Assembly (NCBI GenBank): GCA_023014365.1
Contig: JAEBUN010000005.1
Coordinates: 1,364,001 to 1,428,000 of the forward strand
Reading direction: 5' to 3'
DNA length: 64,000 nt
Source of the DNA: Lepiota brunneoincarnata
Taxonomy: Eukaryota > Basidiomycota > Agaricomycetes > Agaricales > Agaricaceae
Shown here piece after piece: positions 22,501 to 38,809 of the stretch. Within the stretch, counting starts at the first letter, position 1. Every line of letters starts with the position of its first letter. The notes under the pieces were generated by a model that saw only the letters and a program-made list of their open reading frames with translations, had not been told where the DNA came from and searched no databases. The translations under genes were made by a program, and so were the position numbers.

Positions 22501-24842
22501 GTCCAGAGTCCTTTGAACGAGTTTGCTGCCTTGGGTCGTGACATTACTGCCATCACTTTTGAAGAGGATGACCAACACCTTGTAAGTTGGACAATAGTTG
22601 GACTGCCTGTTTTGATTGCTAAAACACGGGCCAGGTTCCTGTTGAGAAGCTGTTAACCGTGTTTGAGCGTGCTCTTGTCGATGTCACTAACAAAGTTGGG
22701 GTAGATATCAACCGTGCTGTTGCGGATGGTTACTACCAACATCTACTCCCGTTTGTGTGTGGCTTAGGCCCTCGGAAAGCTCAGGCCTTGGTGAAGAAGA
22801 TCGGTGCTCTCGTATGTTTCAATTTTATACATACCAGTGACGATGGCTCACTTAACGATCCAGGGCGGCACATTGGTCAATCGCGATCAATTTATTAAAG
22901 GAAGTTTACTCACTACCAAGATTTTTCTGAACGCATCCGCATTTTTGCGGATCGCGCGCGAGGACAACGATATGCGTAATTTCAAAAATCGGCGCGATGA
23001 CGATGATGCCCCGGATCCCCTAGATGATACTCGAATACATCCCGAAGATTATGAGCTCGCCCGGAAGATGGCCACCGATGCCCTCGAGCTTGACGAGGAG
23101 GATATCCACGACGAACACCCCTCACATGTGGTCACTCTCATCATGAACGATCTGGATAATGAGAAGAAGCTTATGGAGCTCAACCTCGATGAGTTCGCCA
23201 TCAGTCTTTACCAAGCCAACTACGATCAGAAGCGGCATACTCTCAACGTTATCCGGGACGAGCTTCTCAAGCCCTACGCCGAACAACGCGACCCATTCCT
23301 CTTACCTCAGGATATGGAAATCATCACAATGCTCAGCGGTGAAACTGAGCGGACTTTGAGACATGGCCTCATGGTTTCTGCAGTCGTTCACCGTACCGCT
23401 CGGGCTGCTGCCTATGTCCGCCTCGACTCGGGTGTGGAAGGCGTTATCACTGCTCAGAGACTCTCTGATAGCAACGCCCCAGTGGAGACAGTGGTCCGCA
23501 AGGGGCAGACAATCACAGGTATCATCATCCACAGGACGCTGCAGCTTGACCAAGACCAATTCAATGTCGAGCTTTCTTGTCAGCGACAACTTCTCGAAGA
23601 GAAGGATGATGAGATACGCAAAATCAGGGTGGATATGTATTATGATACTGGCCGTGAGGCAAAAGACAAGGAAATGCTGAGCAGAAAGAAGAGAGCAGAA
23701 AATGATCGTTCCCGCCGAGTCATCAAGCATCCTAACTTCCACAACTTCAATGCTGCTCAAGCCGAGGCTTTTTTGGAAAAACAACAACGTGGGGATGTTG
23801 TCATTCGGCCGTCCTCCAAGGGCATCGATCATCTCGCCGTTACATGGAAAGTCGAGGATAAGCTCTATCAGCATATTGGTTTGTTATTCCCGCTTCTCAG
23901 GGCTAGTATTTGATTACTGATGAGACTATAGATGTTACGGATTCTAATGCCGACCCGACCGGGCAGACAACTGGTCAACTCATAGTTGATCCAACTCACA
24001 CCTATGCTGACCTTGATGAACTAATCGTTAACCATGTGCAAGCAATGGCCCGGCGTGTTGAAGAGTTGATGGCTCACGAGAAGTTCAAACAAGGACCAGA
24101 GGACGAGCTGCGTGAGCGTGCTCTCTCGTGTCGAACCTCACTTTTCCTGACGTACGCCAGATCTCTTCCTTAAGAATTCTTTGGCCGCCAACCCGGCGAA
24201 GAGCATGTATGGCTTCACCCTCAACCGGAAGCGTCCAGGTCATTTCAATCTTTGCTTCCTTGCTAATAAGAACTCTACTGTACAAACTTGGGTCCGTCTT
24301 CCATTTTTCCTGGCATCCGTAATTTGGGCTCACCTTCCTTTAGCCCGTACGTGTCACTCCAGAAGCATATTACTTGTTTGATGCTGCCGCTGTCGGTGTC
24401 CCTGAGTTGTGCGACGCTTTCAAAGTCAGGTAAGTTATTTCCAAGATCTGATTACGGACGATGGTTCACATGTCGCGCATACAGGCATCTCCACGAGTCT
24501 CAAAATGTTGCCAGTGTGGCAGGAGGGAAGACGCCATTCGCTGGGGGGAGAACACCTGCTCGGCCAGGTGGAGCAACTCCTGGCCATGCATCTATTCGGC
24601 ACACCGGTCGTACGCCAAACCCCTACGGTGGCGCCCAGACACCCTATGGTGGTGGGCCTCCACCTATGCCCCCTTATGGCGGGCCACAAACCTACGGATA
24701 TCAGACGCCGTCATCCTCACATCGCCCACCTGGTTATCCTCAGTCCCCTGCGAACATTCCATCTTCTATGAACCCTGCACGTGCACAGATGCTACAGCAA
24801 ACCTCGGGTCCCGCATGGGGTCAAAATCCCGGCTGGGGTTGA
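19573..24842 (+). CDS. SPT6: Transcription elongation factor / histone chaperone Spt6
   Basis: Spt6 rebinds nucleosomes behind RNA polymerase II and links elongation to RNA processing. The N-terminus [13 protein letters not shown] is followed by the usual very acidic disordered region. Next come [33 protein letters not shown], and a helical/HtH part with [20 protein letters not shown]. The YqgF-like part is [20 protein letters not shown], and the HhH part is [18 protein letters not shown]. The S1 RNA-binding domain is [20 protein letters not shown]. Downstream is the tandem SH2 region, including [20 protein letters not shown] and [20 protein letters not shown], which carries the Arg-Pro-Ser pocket motif. 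A Gly/Pro-rich tail with repeated TPY/GG units ends at 24842. Confidence 0.93.
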
Positions 24843-25055
24843 ATTTCTTTTCCTTTCCATCTTGCTCCGGCCTTCCAGTGCCTTTCCCTTTTCGTGTTTA
24901 TGTTAGGATGTGTGTATCATATATAGATATTGGATCGTAATATGCATTAACTTAAATGTTCACTACATATATTCACGAAGTGTTGCGTGATTCGGATGAC
25001 GCGAAAGCGGGATGGGGATTCTGCGGGTAAGAACATATACCGTAACAGATTAGAT

Positions 25056-27603
25056 TTACACGTTGACTTTGATATCATGTACGAAAACAGTTTTAGTGGA
25101 ATCTCCATGCCATCCACGGTTGCTACTAGCACTGACAAGGAACCGACACCCTGGGTCAACGACTTATATACCCCAGCATGAGAACTTTGTCTGGCAATGA
25201 ACATTTATAGCGAGATAAAGATACTCACGCATTTGGGAAACATACCCCCCGTGATGGCCAGGTATGATCTTGAACTGCACACCACCTCTGGATCTGCCGG
25301 AATCGGGCTCGCCAGCTTCTGCGACGTTCCACAATCGCAGATTATCGAAGGAGGCACTGATGGGATGTGAAGAATGAGAGCCCGCAAGGAAAGGAGATCC
25401 GGGTGCAAAAAGAAACTCGAGATAATGGATGAAACGGGGCAGCAGGTGGGGGAAGGAGCTCCGCGAAAATGAAATTGATGACAAGTTGAATGAATGATAT
25501 GACGGGAAAAAGAAGCACTAACCAAGCAATGTGGCGGCCATCTGGGAACGCGACAATACAGGAAACGACACCGGAGCTGGCAGGATTCCGGAGTGTTTTC
25601 AGAAGACGAGGAGTGCTGGCAAGCCCTGAACGCCCGAGGAGGCGTACATCCCAGACGTCAACTGTTCCGTTACGCCTGCCGGCATAGATCTGGCCACCAT
25701 CGGCGGACCAACATGCCTTTTCGAGTAGATAGAATCAGAAGGATTGACCGCTGCCATCTTTGGGGAGGTGGTGCTTACCGATAAACACCAAGGGGGCGTC
25801 TTTTCGCTGAGCCAAAGTCGTCCGACGCCCTTTCCTGGTGTGTTGGTTCTTCTATCCCAGAGAATGACTTGGCCATCGATGGAGGCTGTAAGTAGCAGAT
25901 CCGGTGAAAATGTAGCATAACCTGCGGGGTCGAGAAGAGGTGGGGCATTCTTGGGGGGGATTACGGTGGTTATTGAGCGCGCAGGGGGTGGCGGGTGTGC
26001 AGGTACCGGTTGAGTGAGATTCTGTGAACCGGGCATAGCGATCTTGCTCTCGAAAGGAGTTGGATCTGGTTTGATCGCTTCTGTGTCCATCCCGTTCCCA
26101 TCGTCTACATCGTCCCCGTCGAATAGGGGGTCATAGGAAGCATCGGATTTTGCATCGGACTCTACGGCTGGGGGTTGATGATCGGGATTTTCGGCGTCGG
26201 GCAGTGAAGGTGCGCTAGCGGTAACATTATTGATAGTCGTTTCAGATGAGGTTGAGTTCTGGGTAATTGCTTGTGTCGAACTTGAGATTGTTTGAGTTTC
26301 TTGGGTCAAATCACTTTGGTGTGGTCCGGTACGTGCGAGCCTCGGACTGCCGGAATTTGAATAGCTGGAGGCTAAAGGCCGGAGAGCAATTGCAGCCAGT
26401 TGAGCTCCGTGTGCCGTGAAGTTACGGACACCTTGGCCAGTATTCAGATCCCATTGCTAAAGTCGGTCTTAGTTCCGCAAGCTTCAAGAGTATATATTAT
26501 GGACCCACGATAGCCTCACCATCCCAACCGGCGCTGAAAAATGACTTTTCGTCATAGTCGAGGGCAAGTCCTGAGACAGGACCCCTGTGTCCGTTCATAA
26601 CATGACACAGCCGACCGGGTTCATGCCGGACAGTAAAGAGGTTGATATGGCCAGTCTGGGGAATTATTATTATTAATTCTAACAGAGAAAAGTGGATGCA
26701 TACATCTGAACCTCCTAGAGCCCATAGGGCATCTGATTGCATAGCCAAGCTATACACAGGCGAAAGGCCTGAATCATCATCGGACGAGACCGCCCCACTT
26801 GACTTCTTTGTGTTAGGCGCTATGGGGTTCTCCCACCAACAACGTAGCTGGCCGGCCTTCATGAGACCCTCCACAACTCCGGCGTGATGGCGCTGCGGTG
26901 CAGAAAGAAAGGTCTTTCCGTTGAGAGCAGTGAATATATCATAGTCACGTATGTAACCGTCATCTGCACCTGTGAGGAGATGCGACATGCATGGGGAGGA
27001 AGCCAGAGAGTGGACTGGACCTGGGTGGGGTAGAGCGCATATCGCTTCTACGGTGAAGGACTTTGGAGGCGGTATATTCGGGTTGAGTTGGTATCGAAGG
27101 GCTTGTCGGCGCCGTGCGGCGGGGGAAGGTGAACGTTTCCGTGCAGGCTGGGAAGATGCTGGGGGGGGTTTCCTCAGTACGTGAACTACCCGGAGCAGAA
27201 TGAGCTCACTCGTAACAACTGACGATATGGGGATGCTGCTCTTGGAATCATGTTGGGAAATATTAGCGGGCCCCGTCGTCGAGACAGTCGTATGAGCAGA
27301 AATCGGTGCTTCGGAGACTTCTACGTCCATAGACATCCCCCCACTGCCGAGCTCCTCATCCTCATCCTCGTCTTCGTCTTCGTCCGCGTCCGCGTCGTCA
27401 TATTCCTCTTCAGAGGACTCCTAGAGAGGTGGAAATATGGTTAGCTGGATGCCAGACAAGGGTACCAGAAGGCCCAAAGCACGTACCTCCTCCCCGTCCT
27501 CAGTCACGTCGTCCGGTGCGTCGATCATCGGATTTTCGTCTTCATCATCCTCAGCCTCAAACTCGAGTTCCTCAAGCGCGTCGTCTTCAGAGTCACTGGC
27601 CAT
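25056..27603 (-). CDS. SPT8: SAGA complex WD40 subunit Spt8
   Basis: Spt8 is a fungal WD-repeat subunit of the SAGA coactivator that helps position TBP. The start MASDSEDDALEELEFEAEDD opens an acidic N-terminus continued across an intron by a run of Asp/Glu. The propeller begins YQLNPNIPPPKSFTVEAICA and LPHPGPVHSLASSPCMSHLL, followed by GADDGYIRDYDIFTALNGKT, LRCWWENP, and LALDYDEKSFFSAGWDGEAI. A disordered Thr/Ser/Pro insert of about 150 residues (around 25960-26300) precedes the last blades: ASIDGQVILWDRRTNTPGKG, ASFDNLRLWNVAEAGEPDSG and FKIIPGHHGGYVSQM. The end is SASSNRGWHGDSTKTVFVHD IKVNV, with the stop at 25056-25058. It shares a 99-bp divergent promoter with SRP54. Confidence 0.9.
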
Positions 27604-27702
27604 CTTGGCTTGAAAGTCGGTGGTGTGTCGACAAATAGCCGGCGGGCCGATATACCCGGAGAGCACGTTGACCTGTCCACCACTTTTATCCATCCACACA
27701 CC

Positions 27703-29845
<2,143 letters not shown>

Positions 29846-29930
29846 AGATAGTCAACGGGGCACTTGTCATTGTGTATGTATGTATGGAGGATACCTGTAA
29901 TCATAATTAACGGAAGGGGCAGCAGCGATC

Positions 29931-30646
29931 CTATCGCAGCTTCCTGTTTTCCTTTTTGATGACCGAGGCGGCAGATCTATTGCCAAAGATTAAACTGGAG
30001 GTGTGGTTGTCGGCGCCAGTGGATTTGGATACGGAAGAAGAATCGGCAAAGAGGATCTACGTAAAGATGGTCATATGAGTAGATGGAAAAAGGTCAGGGG
30101 CAAGTAACATACTACCCATAGACCCCAAAGTCCGATGACAAGGGAAGCGACAAACACCAGGGAAGCCAGAGGGCCGACTGAGGTTGTGTTCCACGCTAGA
30201 AACGCGGATATGATAGCGGCCACGGTGATAGGGCCGAGGAGGGGCTGGTAGTTTGGGACGATGGAGTTCTGCTGGGCGAGGGGGTCAGGAACCTGAGGAG
30301 AAATTAGTTTTTTTTTTTTTTTTTTTCAACGTAAAGGGCTGCTGATGGCACATACGTTGAGGACTAATGCAAAGGCAAGGGCGGCAAGCCATATGCCGAA
30401 ATGGAGGGCGAGAAAAGACTCGAGGTTTGAGAGAGAGGTGCGGGGATACGAGTTGGAGATGAAGAGAAGGAAAGGGGGGAAGAGAGAGAGAGAGGCTGCG
30501 AGCAAAAGGAGACTTGGGGGTGTTTGTATTAGAACAAATAATAAGAGAAAAAAGAAAGAACAGGACAGAGCGGCGGTGACCCAGGTCCAGACGACCTGTG
30601 CGCCAATTTGCGGGTGGTGGTGGTGGAGGATGTCAAGCATGTGCAT
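29931..30646 (-). CDS. Four-span membrane protein of unknown function
   Basis: Three exons give a small, very hydrophobic protein. Segment 1 lies in VVWTWVTAALSCSFFFLLLF, segment 2 in LLLLAASLSLFPPFLLFISN, and segment 3 in FGIWLAALAFALVLN. After an intron containing a 19-base poly-A/T run (30308-30326), VPDPLAQQNSIVPNYQPLLG leads to further segments ITVAAIISAFLAW and LASLVFVASLVIGLWGLW. The last exon is soluble and Ser-rich and ends in a dibasic KKENRKLR tail, which could be an ER-retrieval-like signal. I do not recognise the family. Open frames across two well-formed GT-AG introns support the model. The upstream space is shared with the LaeA-like methyltransferase and holds a palindromic TGACGTCA. 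Confidence 0.62.
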
Positions 30647-30653
30647 TGAATGA

Positions 30654-30661
30654 TGACGTCA
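30654..30661. promoter_or_regulatory. CRE-type palindrome TGACGTCA
   Basis: A perfect TGACGTCA lies 8 bp upstream of the four-span protein's start codon and 186 bp upstream of the divergent methyltransferase. This is the consensus site of ATF/CREB-type bZIP factors. Use is inferred. Confidence 0.4.
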
Positions 30662-30846
30662 CCGGAGAGACCCAGCACAGTGGATCAAGCCAATCTCAGA
30701 TAAGCCGATTTTTATTTTATTTATTCTTTTTGATTTTTCCCTCCATCTCGCTCTCTACGAGATAATCCACAACACCTTCCCTCGCGGCCGACTTTAACTA
30801 GTTATGCCTTAGCCTTCCAACCTTTTTTTTCTCCTCTCCTCCTCAC

Positions 30847-32816
30847 ATGCCTTTGTCCGACGACGGTCATCCCCCGGGCTATGCATATGTCGGCGAGGAC
30901 GATTCAGAGTACTTCCGTCTCGTCCACGGCAGGAAACTCAACACCCTCAACTCTGTCTATCTCCTCCCAGTAGATGAAGACGAGGTCAAGGTAACATCTT
31001 CTTCCCTCTGCAACGGTACATAATTCACCCCTGTCATCCTAGCGTTCTGAACGTCATCACCGGCTCATCCAGTTCGTCTTTAAAGGTCACGATTACATAG
31101 GTCCTGTCAGGGAAGCCCTCCAGTTTGGCCAGCAGCGTCGAAGTCCGTCCGTCCCATCTCTTTGCCGCTCTTGCGATGCTGACCCAAAACTCAAACACCC
31201 TTAGTCCTCGACTTGGGCACGGGTGGAGGCTTCTGGTAAATTACCCACCAACAATATGCCCTATTCACAGATCCAGTCATCTCCTTCTCCAGGGCCATTG
31301 CTATGGCTGACGAATTTCCCCGTGCTGAAGTCATTGGCGTCGATCTCGCCCCCATCCAGCCAAGGTACTGTAATCTCCTCTTCTATACCACCCGAACCGA
31401 ATAGTCCTCCGCCTGCGCATCCTCATGGGTCGTGCGGCCGGTCTGGACGACCTAACACGTCCATTTTCTCTTCACAGCACAGGATGGTTCCGTCCAATTG
31501 CACGTAAGCTTCCCTCCTCGCTTCCGTTTGGAACGTATTTTTCTGACTTACTCTCCCCAGTTTCGAACTTTGCGACCTCGATCAGCTTCCCATTCCTTAC
31601 CCAGACAATCATTTCGACTTCATTCACGCTCGCTCAATGCATACCGGTGTGCGTATCTCATTCTCCCCACTCCCGATCCCCGCTTCCGTACAACTGACCC
31701 AACGGTTTTCTTCCTTAAACCTCCCCCCTCCGCTGCAATCGCCACTGCCCCATTTCTTTTTTCCCTTCTCGGCCTCGTATGTTCTGCCCCTTTTATGGCT
31801 CGGCTTTCCAACAAACACAGATTCGGGACTACCCTCGTTTCCTGAAGGAGATCGCCCGTCTTCTCCGTCCCGGTGGCCTTGTCCTTCTGATCGAGCCCAA
31901 TTTGCATCCCGTATTCTCCACCGCTTCAGCTCCTGTCGCAGCACCCCCGTGTCCCCACCCAAATACTTCATCCTTCCACTTTGCTTCGACGCCACAACAA
32001 CAGCCTTCCACAGCCTCGACGAGTTCTTCTGCCGCTACGGGTGAGGGTAGTGTTAATAGTGGTATTCATCTTTCAATGTCCCGGCCCACTTCGACTTCCA
32101 CGCTCGCCGCAATCCCAAGCGCTAACAGCGAGATTTGTGCTGGCGTTAGCGCCAGCGGTATCCGCACCGGCAACGGTAGTACCGCTACCCCTAATTCCGC
32201 TCCTAGCACTCGCACTACTGCGTCCACCATAACTCCCGGACCACCACCCTCTAGTCCAAATCCAAACACGAGTGAACAGCGGGGATGGGTCACCCTCTGG
32301 GAAACATATCGGACTTGTCTACGTCTGCAAAGCATCGACATCACCATCCCAGAACGCCTTCCAGACCTTCTCTCCGCCACCGGACAGTTTGAGAAAATCG
32401 TGGTGCAAGATGGAAACATTCCAGTCGGCTTTTGGCCACAAGGTGCGTTCATATCCGGGTAGCTGTTCCTGGATGTAAGAGAGGAGCGGCCTTCCTATCC
32501 CTTCACTTTACAATTTTCTTCCCCTCCCCTCCGGACCGGTTACTCTTCACCTTGCTTCTTCTCGTGATTTTCTCACTCCCATCTTGCTTATCTTTTTCAA
32601 CTGATTACAGATGAAAATCTTCTCACTGTTGGTCAGCTGCAATGGATGGACTATGAGCTGTTCCTTCCCGCACTCAAGCCCCTGTTCCTCTCCCGCGGTC
32701 TTCCACCCTCCCAGGTTGACCGGATCATCAAAGACGCTCAGTATGATCTGTATTATCCATCTACTTGTCAATCCACCCATCTTCACATTGTGTATGCATC
32801 CAAGAGTTTATGGTAG
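30847..32816 (+). CDS. LaeA-like SAM-dependent methyltransferase with Ser/Thr-rich insert
   Basis: This is a class I methyltransferase of the UMTA/LaeA group common in basidiomycetes. The start MPLSDDGHPPGYAYVGEDDS leads to HGRKLNTLNSVYLLPVDEDE and RHHRLIQFVFKG. Motif I is VLDLGTGGGFWAIAMADEFP, with its GTGGGF loop split by an intron. Motif II is AEVIGVDLAPIQP. Later come DNHFDFIHARSMHTG, IRDYPRFLKEIARLLRPGGL and VLLIEPNLHP. An insertion of about 120 residues, almost pure Ser/Thr/Pro/Ala (about 31910-32280), separates this from WVTLWETYRTCLRLQSIDIT. The C-terminus FPALKPLFLSRG-like segment follows and it ends VYASKSLW. Members regulate secondary metabolism or methylate unknown substrates; the substrate here cannot be told. 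Confidence 0.82.
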
Positions 32817-33197
32817 TATGCATTACCTGTAACATTTGTAGTAATTCCATGTATCTTTAGCAGATTTAGATTTTGCTGCATCCATGTCTTCCAATCGATG
32901 TCCCTTGGTGGTATCGGCCGAATCCTTGACCGAAGGCCTACTCAGAGAAAAAAAATACAAGCGGTTGTAATACCTCCATTCCTTGAAGTTCAAGTACCAA
33001 AAGAAACGGCCGACCCCCAACATTCTACGCAAAACTTAGAATACCAGAAACCAGCCGCAGCAGAGCAGGATGATGCAAAAGTGCAGGAACAAGAGATACA
33101 ACAACGGCATCGATCGGAAACATCGTGTCAACAAGCATAAGTGAAAGGAGTGGACGGGTCACAGCAAATTACGGGCCCAGGGCAACAGATCTCGCGC
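32817..33197. other. Convergent 3' region between the methyltransferase and PAB1
   Basis: No gene seen. This stretch should hold the 3' UTRs of both genes, the PAB1 one being on the minus strand. Short open frames here lack coding character. Confidence 0.5.
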
Positions 33198-35570
<2,373 letters not shown>

Positions 35571-35813
35571 GGCTGACTTGTTTTACGAAGAATGGGGGTC
35601 GTTACTGCTTTGTGGACTTTTTCTGCGACTGGAGGAAGAGAACTCATGAGCGAGGGTCAGAGCCAGTAAGAATGGACGGCGCGCACAAGGGACGAGGTAA
35701 CAACACAACCGCTTGAGTATATAGAAGATTTTTTATAAGTTTTTATGTCTGCTTTTGTCTTTTGCATATGTCAGCGACGTCAAGAGTGAACGACGACGAG
35801 GAACCTGACCTTA
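35571..35813 (-). promoter_or_regulatory. PAB1 upstream region
   Basis: This stretch immediately precedes the PAB1 start codon and presumably carries its promoter and 5' leader. A GACGTCA half-palindrome at about 35775 (GCGACGTCAAG) resembles the CRE-type sites found before other genes in the window. No other motif is clear. Confidence 0.35.
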
Positions 35814-36455
35814 ATGAGATGGTTGGTTAGAGAAAAAACGTCGCACTGCCCAGCCTCCATTTTTGATCAAACAATTTCAAACTCCGATATGCGCACTGTT
35901 CATTTCCACATAAAGGTCCTCTACCCACAAACGTCATTCTATTGTCCTTTGTTATCTCCTCTGCGTTGTAGCATGCAATTAATTAGTCTTACCCCCCGAG
36001 TTGCTACAGAAATCCTTGTTGCTCTAATTATATTCTTACGTTCACCGCTGGAACTTCTGTCTGGAATTATCACGGACCGTCACTCACTCCGAAGTGAAGG
36101 GAACGGCATCTTGGCGACAGGAAAAGATAATTTCCATCAAACATGGAGTCGTCCAAGAAAAATAAACACAGAAGCACTCGAGAACCTTCGACTTCTGGCA
36201 CCTATAGACCAACTATCTGTCAACTGTAGATGTCCTGACAGGTCGGCGAAGCAGCCTAATCTGAGGAGAGGGTACGAAATCAACACTGGAAGTACTGCAC
36301 ATCAGACACTTGTTTCGATAGCCAACACCCACATGGCTCAGACATCGTTAGTGGTTTGCCTCACCGGCGACGCACCCCGCGGTGAGGTTATCGTCGGCGG
36401 TGTCTCAGGCCTGCGTTCGTGTCCTCCCTTTCGACCTCGTGTTCCTCATCTGTGA
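35814..36455 (+). CDS. Uncertain orphan ORF, 213 codons
   Basis: An uninterrupted ATG-started frame of 213 codons lies in the 1.2-kb gap between PAB1 and SCAMP, on the strand opposite to both. It contains a hydrophobic stretch around residues 54-84 (including RVATEILVALIIFL) and otherwise mixed composition rich in Arg, Ser and Leu. I see no domain or family motif, and the surrounding genes are intron-dense while this has none. It may be a real orphan gene, a 5'-extended transcript of another gene, or chance. The remaining 36456-36755 holds nothing I can identify and probably includes the SCAMP 3' UTR. Confidence 0.25.
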   Translation: MRWLVREKTSHCPASIFDQTISNSDMRTVHFHIKVLYPQTSFYCPLLSPLRCSMQLISLTPRVATEILVALIIFLRSPLELLSGIITDRHSLRSEGNGILATGKDNFHQTWSRPRKINTEALENLRLLAPIDQLSVNCRCPDRSAKQPNLRRGYEINTGSTAHQTLVSIANTHMAQTSLVVCLTGDAPRGEVIVGGVSGLRSCPPFRPRVPHL

Positions 36456-36755
36456 CACACCAGCTTTATGTCATTCCAGGAAAGTTTAACCGACTGATAA
36501 ATCTCCACCTATGTGCACCATCTTCCCTTCTCTTCATACTTGGCCAATTAGGCGGAATTTAGCATTAACACACTTTGGTGGGCCGGAGAACCCTCACATC
36601 TCAGCAACCTCGTAAAGATCAGCGGAGTATGAGCCCTGTGAGCAAACCCTTCTCCAGTGCCTTATGATACAGAAGAATACAGGTAGCATAAGGGCGTAAT
36701 TGTAACAGGCTTCGACGTGATCGTCACAGACACTAAGGTAAAGATAATTACTCCT

Positions 36756-38125
36756 TCAACCTCGTGTGAAATACGCTTTCGCCCCATGAGTGGCCAATTC
36801 TGCCTTGGCCTGGACAGATGGAAGTTGGTCAGTGAGGTCATGCCAATGGCCGTCGTTCCAGGGAAAGAGTGGGGATAATACTGACCTTTTCCATGGTGTG
36901 TCCCGCGGCATTGTGGTGCTGGTATATCTAGAAAACGGATAATTTGTCGGAGAATCTGTTTGTTGGACTGATTAGATGAAGAACTTGCCTGGCGATAGTA
37001 AAAGGCGTTGCCTAGTCCCTGAATCGTCCAGCCAACAGTTGCTACAGTTCCGAGGATAGCAGCAGCCAAGTGATGCCCGGTGAACATGCGGATGGTCTGA
37101 ATGAGTCCCGCAGAACCAGTACTAGAGTAGGAATATGTGTGAGCGAGAGACTTCGGCCTCGGACTTAGATTAGTGGATACCTAGGGATACCGATGATCCT
37201 GTGTGGCAGGGAGTGAGGACGTTCAGGAGAAGGATGGAATGATGGACTTACATGTAGGTACTATAGAGAAGATGGAATCCCCCAAAAAAGAAGTATAGGT
37301 CTGTGGATAGATAGACTCAGTTCACGGTGCGGGGTCTAGTCGGCTTGCTCACAGAAGTAGAGCGCTTGCTCCTGCAATCAAGCCAAGTCAGCACAAAAAT
37401 ATCAGCTTCCTGAGTATGCATTACTCGCCTTCATATAGCCATTATAGATGGGTCTGGGGTTGACATTAAGAGAAGGTCGAGACGAGAAGGGGAAGGGGCA
37501 CACACCGGTACCAGAGGAGGAAGGAGGGAATGGATATGAAGAACACATAACTGGGGCAGGGTAGATTAAAGTTTGAACCCATGGCGAATGCTAACAGACC
37601 AATTTACCCTATGCTGGCCCCCAGATCACTGCCGCCATCCTTCGAGTCGGAGAAAAAGACGAAAACGCATGCCACCATGTTCACGATCAACGTGCCTAAA
37701 AGGACTAACCAAAGGTGATACAATCGGGTGATGAGCGGCCGCGAAGCTTCGGGTATCTCGTCTGGAATGGAATGGTAGATGAGGGGGAAGACTGGAAGAG
37801 ATGGAAGGAGTGGGGATTAGCATGATATGTGTAAGCATTATGGAGGTGCGTAACTGACAGAATGGCCAATTATTTCTGCCATGTTTGCGGATATGTTCGG
37901 CTTTGTTGATGAGCTCTGTCTCTCGTCTTTCGAGATCGGCCTCTCTGCGTTGGATCTCTTCAAGTCTCGCAGAATGCGAGGATTGTTGCTGCTGCTGCTG
38001 CGGGGGGTCGTCGAACGGGTTCGTATCAAGCGAGTGAGTCGACGCGAAAGGGTTCTGGTTATCTGAATAAAAAAAACGGAATGGTGAGCCAATGCACTAA
38101 GATGTGGGACGTGGCACGTACTCAT
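36756..38125 (-). CDS. Secretory carrier-associated membrane protein (SCAMP)
   Basis: SCAMPs are four-span proteins of recycling vesicles in the Golgi-endosome-plasma membrane circuit. A four-base first exon (ATGA, donor GTACGT) splices to give MNNQNPFASTHSLDTNPFDD, with two NPF endocytic motifs, then a short polyglutamine and a coiled-coil RLEEIQRREADLERRETELI. The membrane part includes IPEASRPLITRLYHLWLVLL and SIPSFLLWYRPIYNGYMKEQ. The C-terminal block MFTGHHLAAAILGTVATVGW is followed by TIQGLGNAFYYRQIYQHHNA AGHT, the most conserved SCAMP signature. It ends AKAELATHGAKAYFTRG. Many small introns make interior borders approximate. Confidence 0.88.
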
Positions 38126-38809
38126 ATTCCGGTCGCAAAGTGGTCACCGCAGACGGACAGGACGTTGAGCAGTCCGTTGCAGGACACAGCCCACGGGTGG
38201 GTGCGCCGGAGTTAGCCGGTATTTGGACCACACGAGGAAAACCAAACAAGAATGGAAGAGAGGGAGGGTTGGAATCGAGCTTCTGCGGGCTTGAGACGCC
38301 TGACCCTTGGCCCAGTGCTGCGCGCCGAGGATTCGCTCGGAATTATAGAGATTGGGGCAGCTCCTTGGGTCAAGCGGTACAGAAAGGCTAATAGAAGGCA
38401 GCAGGCGTGGTGCAGGCACCCCCGGCGCTGGGATGCGGGCCAAGATTCTCGGAAAATCTGAAAACCAGCACAGGGGTTTAATTTGCATGGCACGCCAATT
38501 TAGACCGATTCACAGGGAATGAGGGAAGGGGAGGCAGTGTGGCAGGCAACCTGCGGTCGGAACGTGTATTCTATTAATAGAATATTCCATAGTAAAAGAA
38601 CGTGCTATTTCATTATTCTTCTCGTCTTCTTCCAAACCTAACTACTCGTTTTCCTCGTGCTTTGCGCTCATATCTCATCTTTTTCTCCATCAGAACGCTA
38701 CCCTGTTTTCTTTATATATGCCTCCACAGTTCCTTCAACGTTTCCCCACCCTGCTCCTCCAAGTACTGGTCTTCCCCCCTTAACCCACTCTACTCGTTCA
38801 ACACCAACC
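38126..38809. other. Intergenic region upstream of the double-psi beta-barrel gene
   Basis: No gene seen. The stretch holds a perfect 18-bp palindrome (38567-38584, TATTCTATTAATAGAATA) and a TATATA box at about 38714, some 95 bp before the next start codon. Both would be plausible promoter elements of the downstream secreted protein. Confidence 0.5.
38567..38584. repeat. Perfect 18-bp AT-rich palindrome
   Basis: TATTCTATTAATAGAATA equals its own reverse complement. It is centred on ATTAAT and sits 226 bp before the start of the secreted barrel protein. It could be a dimeric homeodomain-type binding site; a small hairpin is also possible. Confidence 0.5.

Noticed and set aside
37975..38010. 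CAG/CTG repeat as a possible microsatellite
   Set aside because: It encodes a short polyglutamine in the SCAMP N-terminus; only a handful of units.
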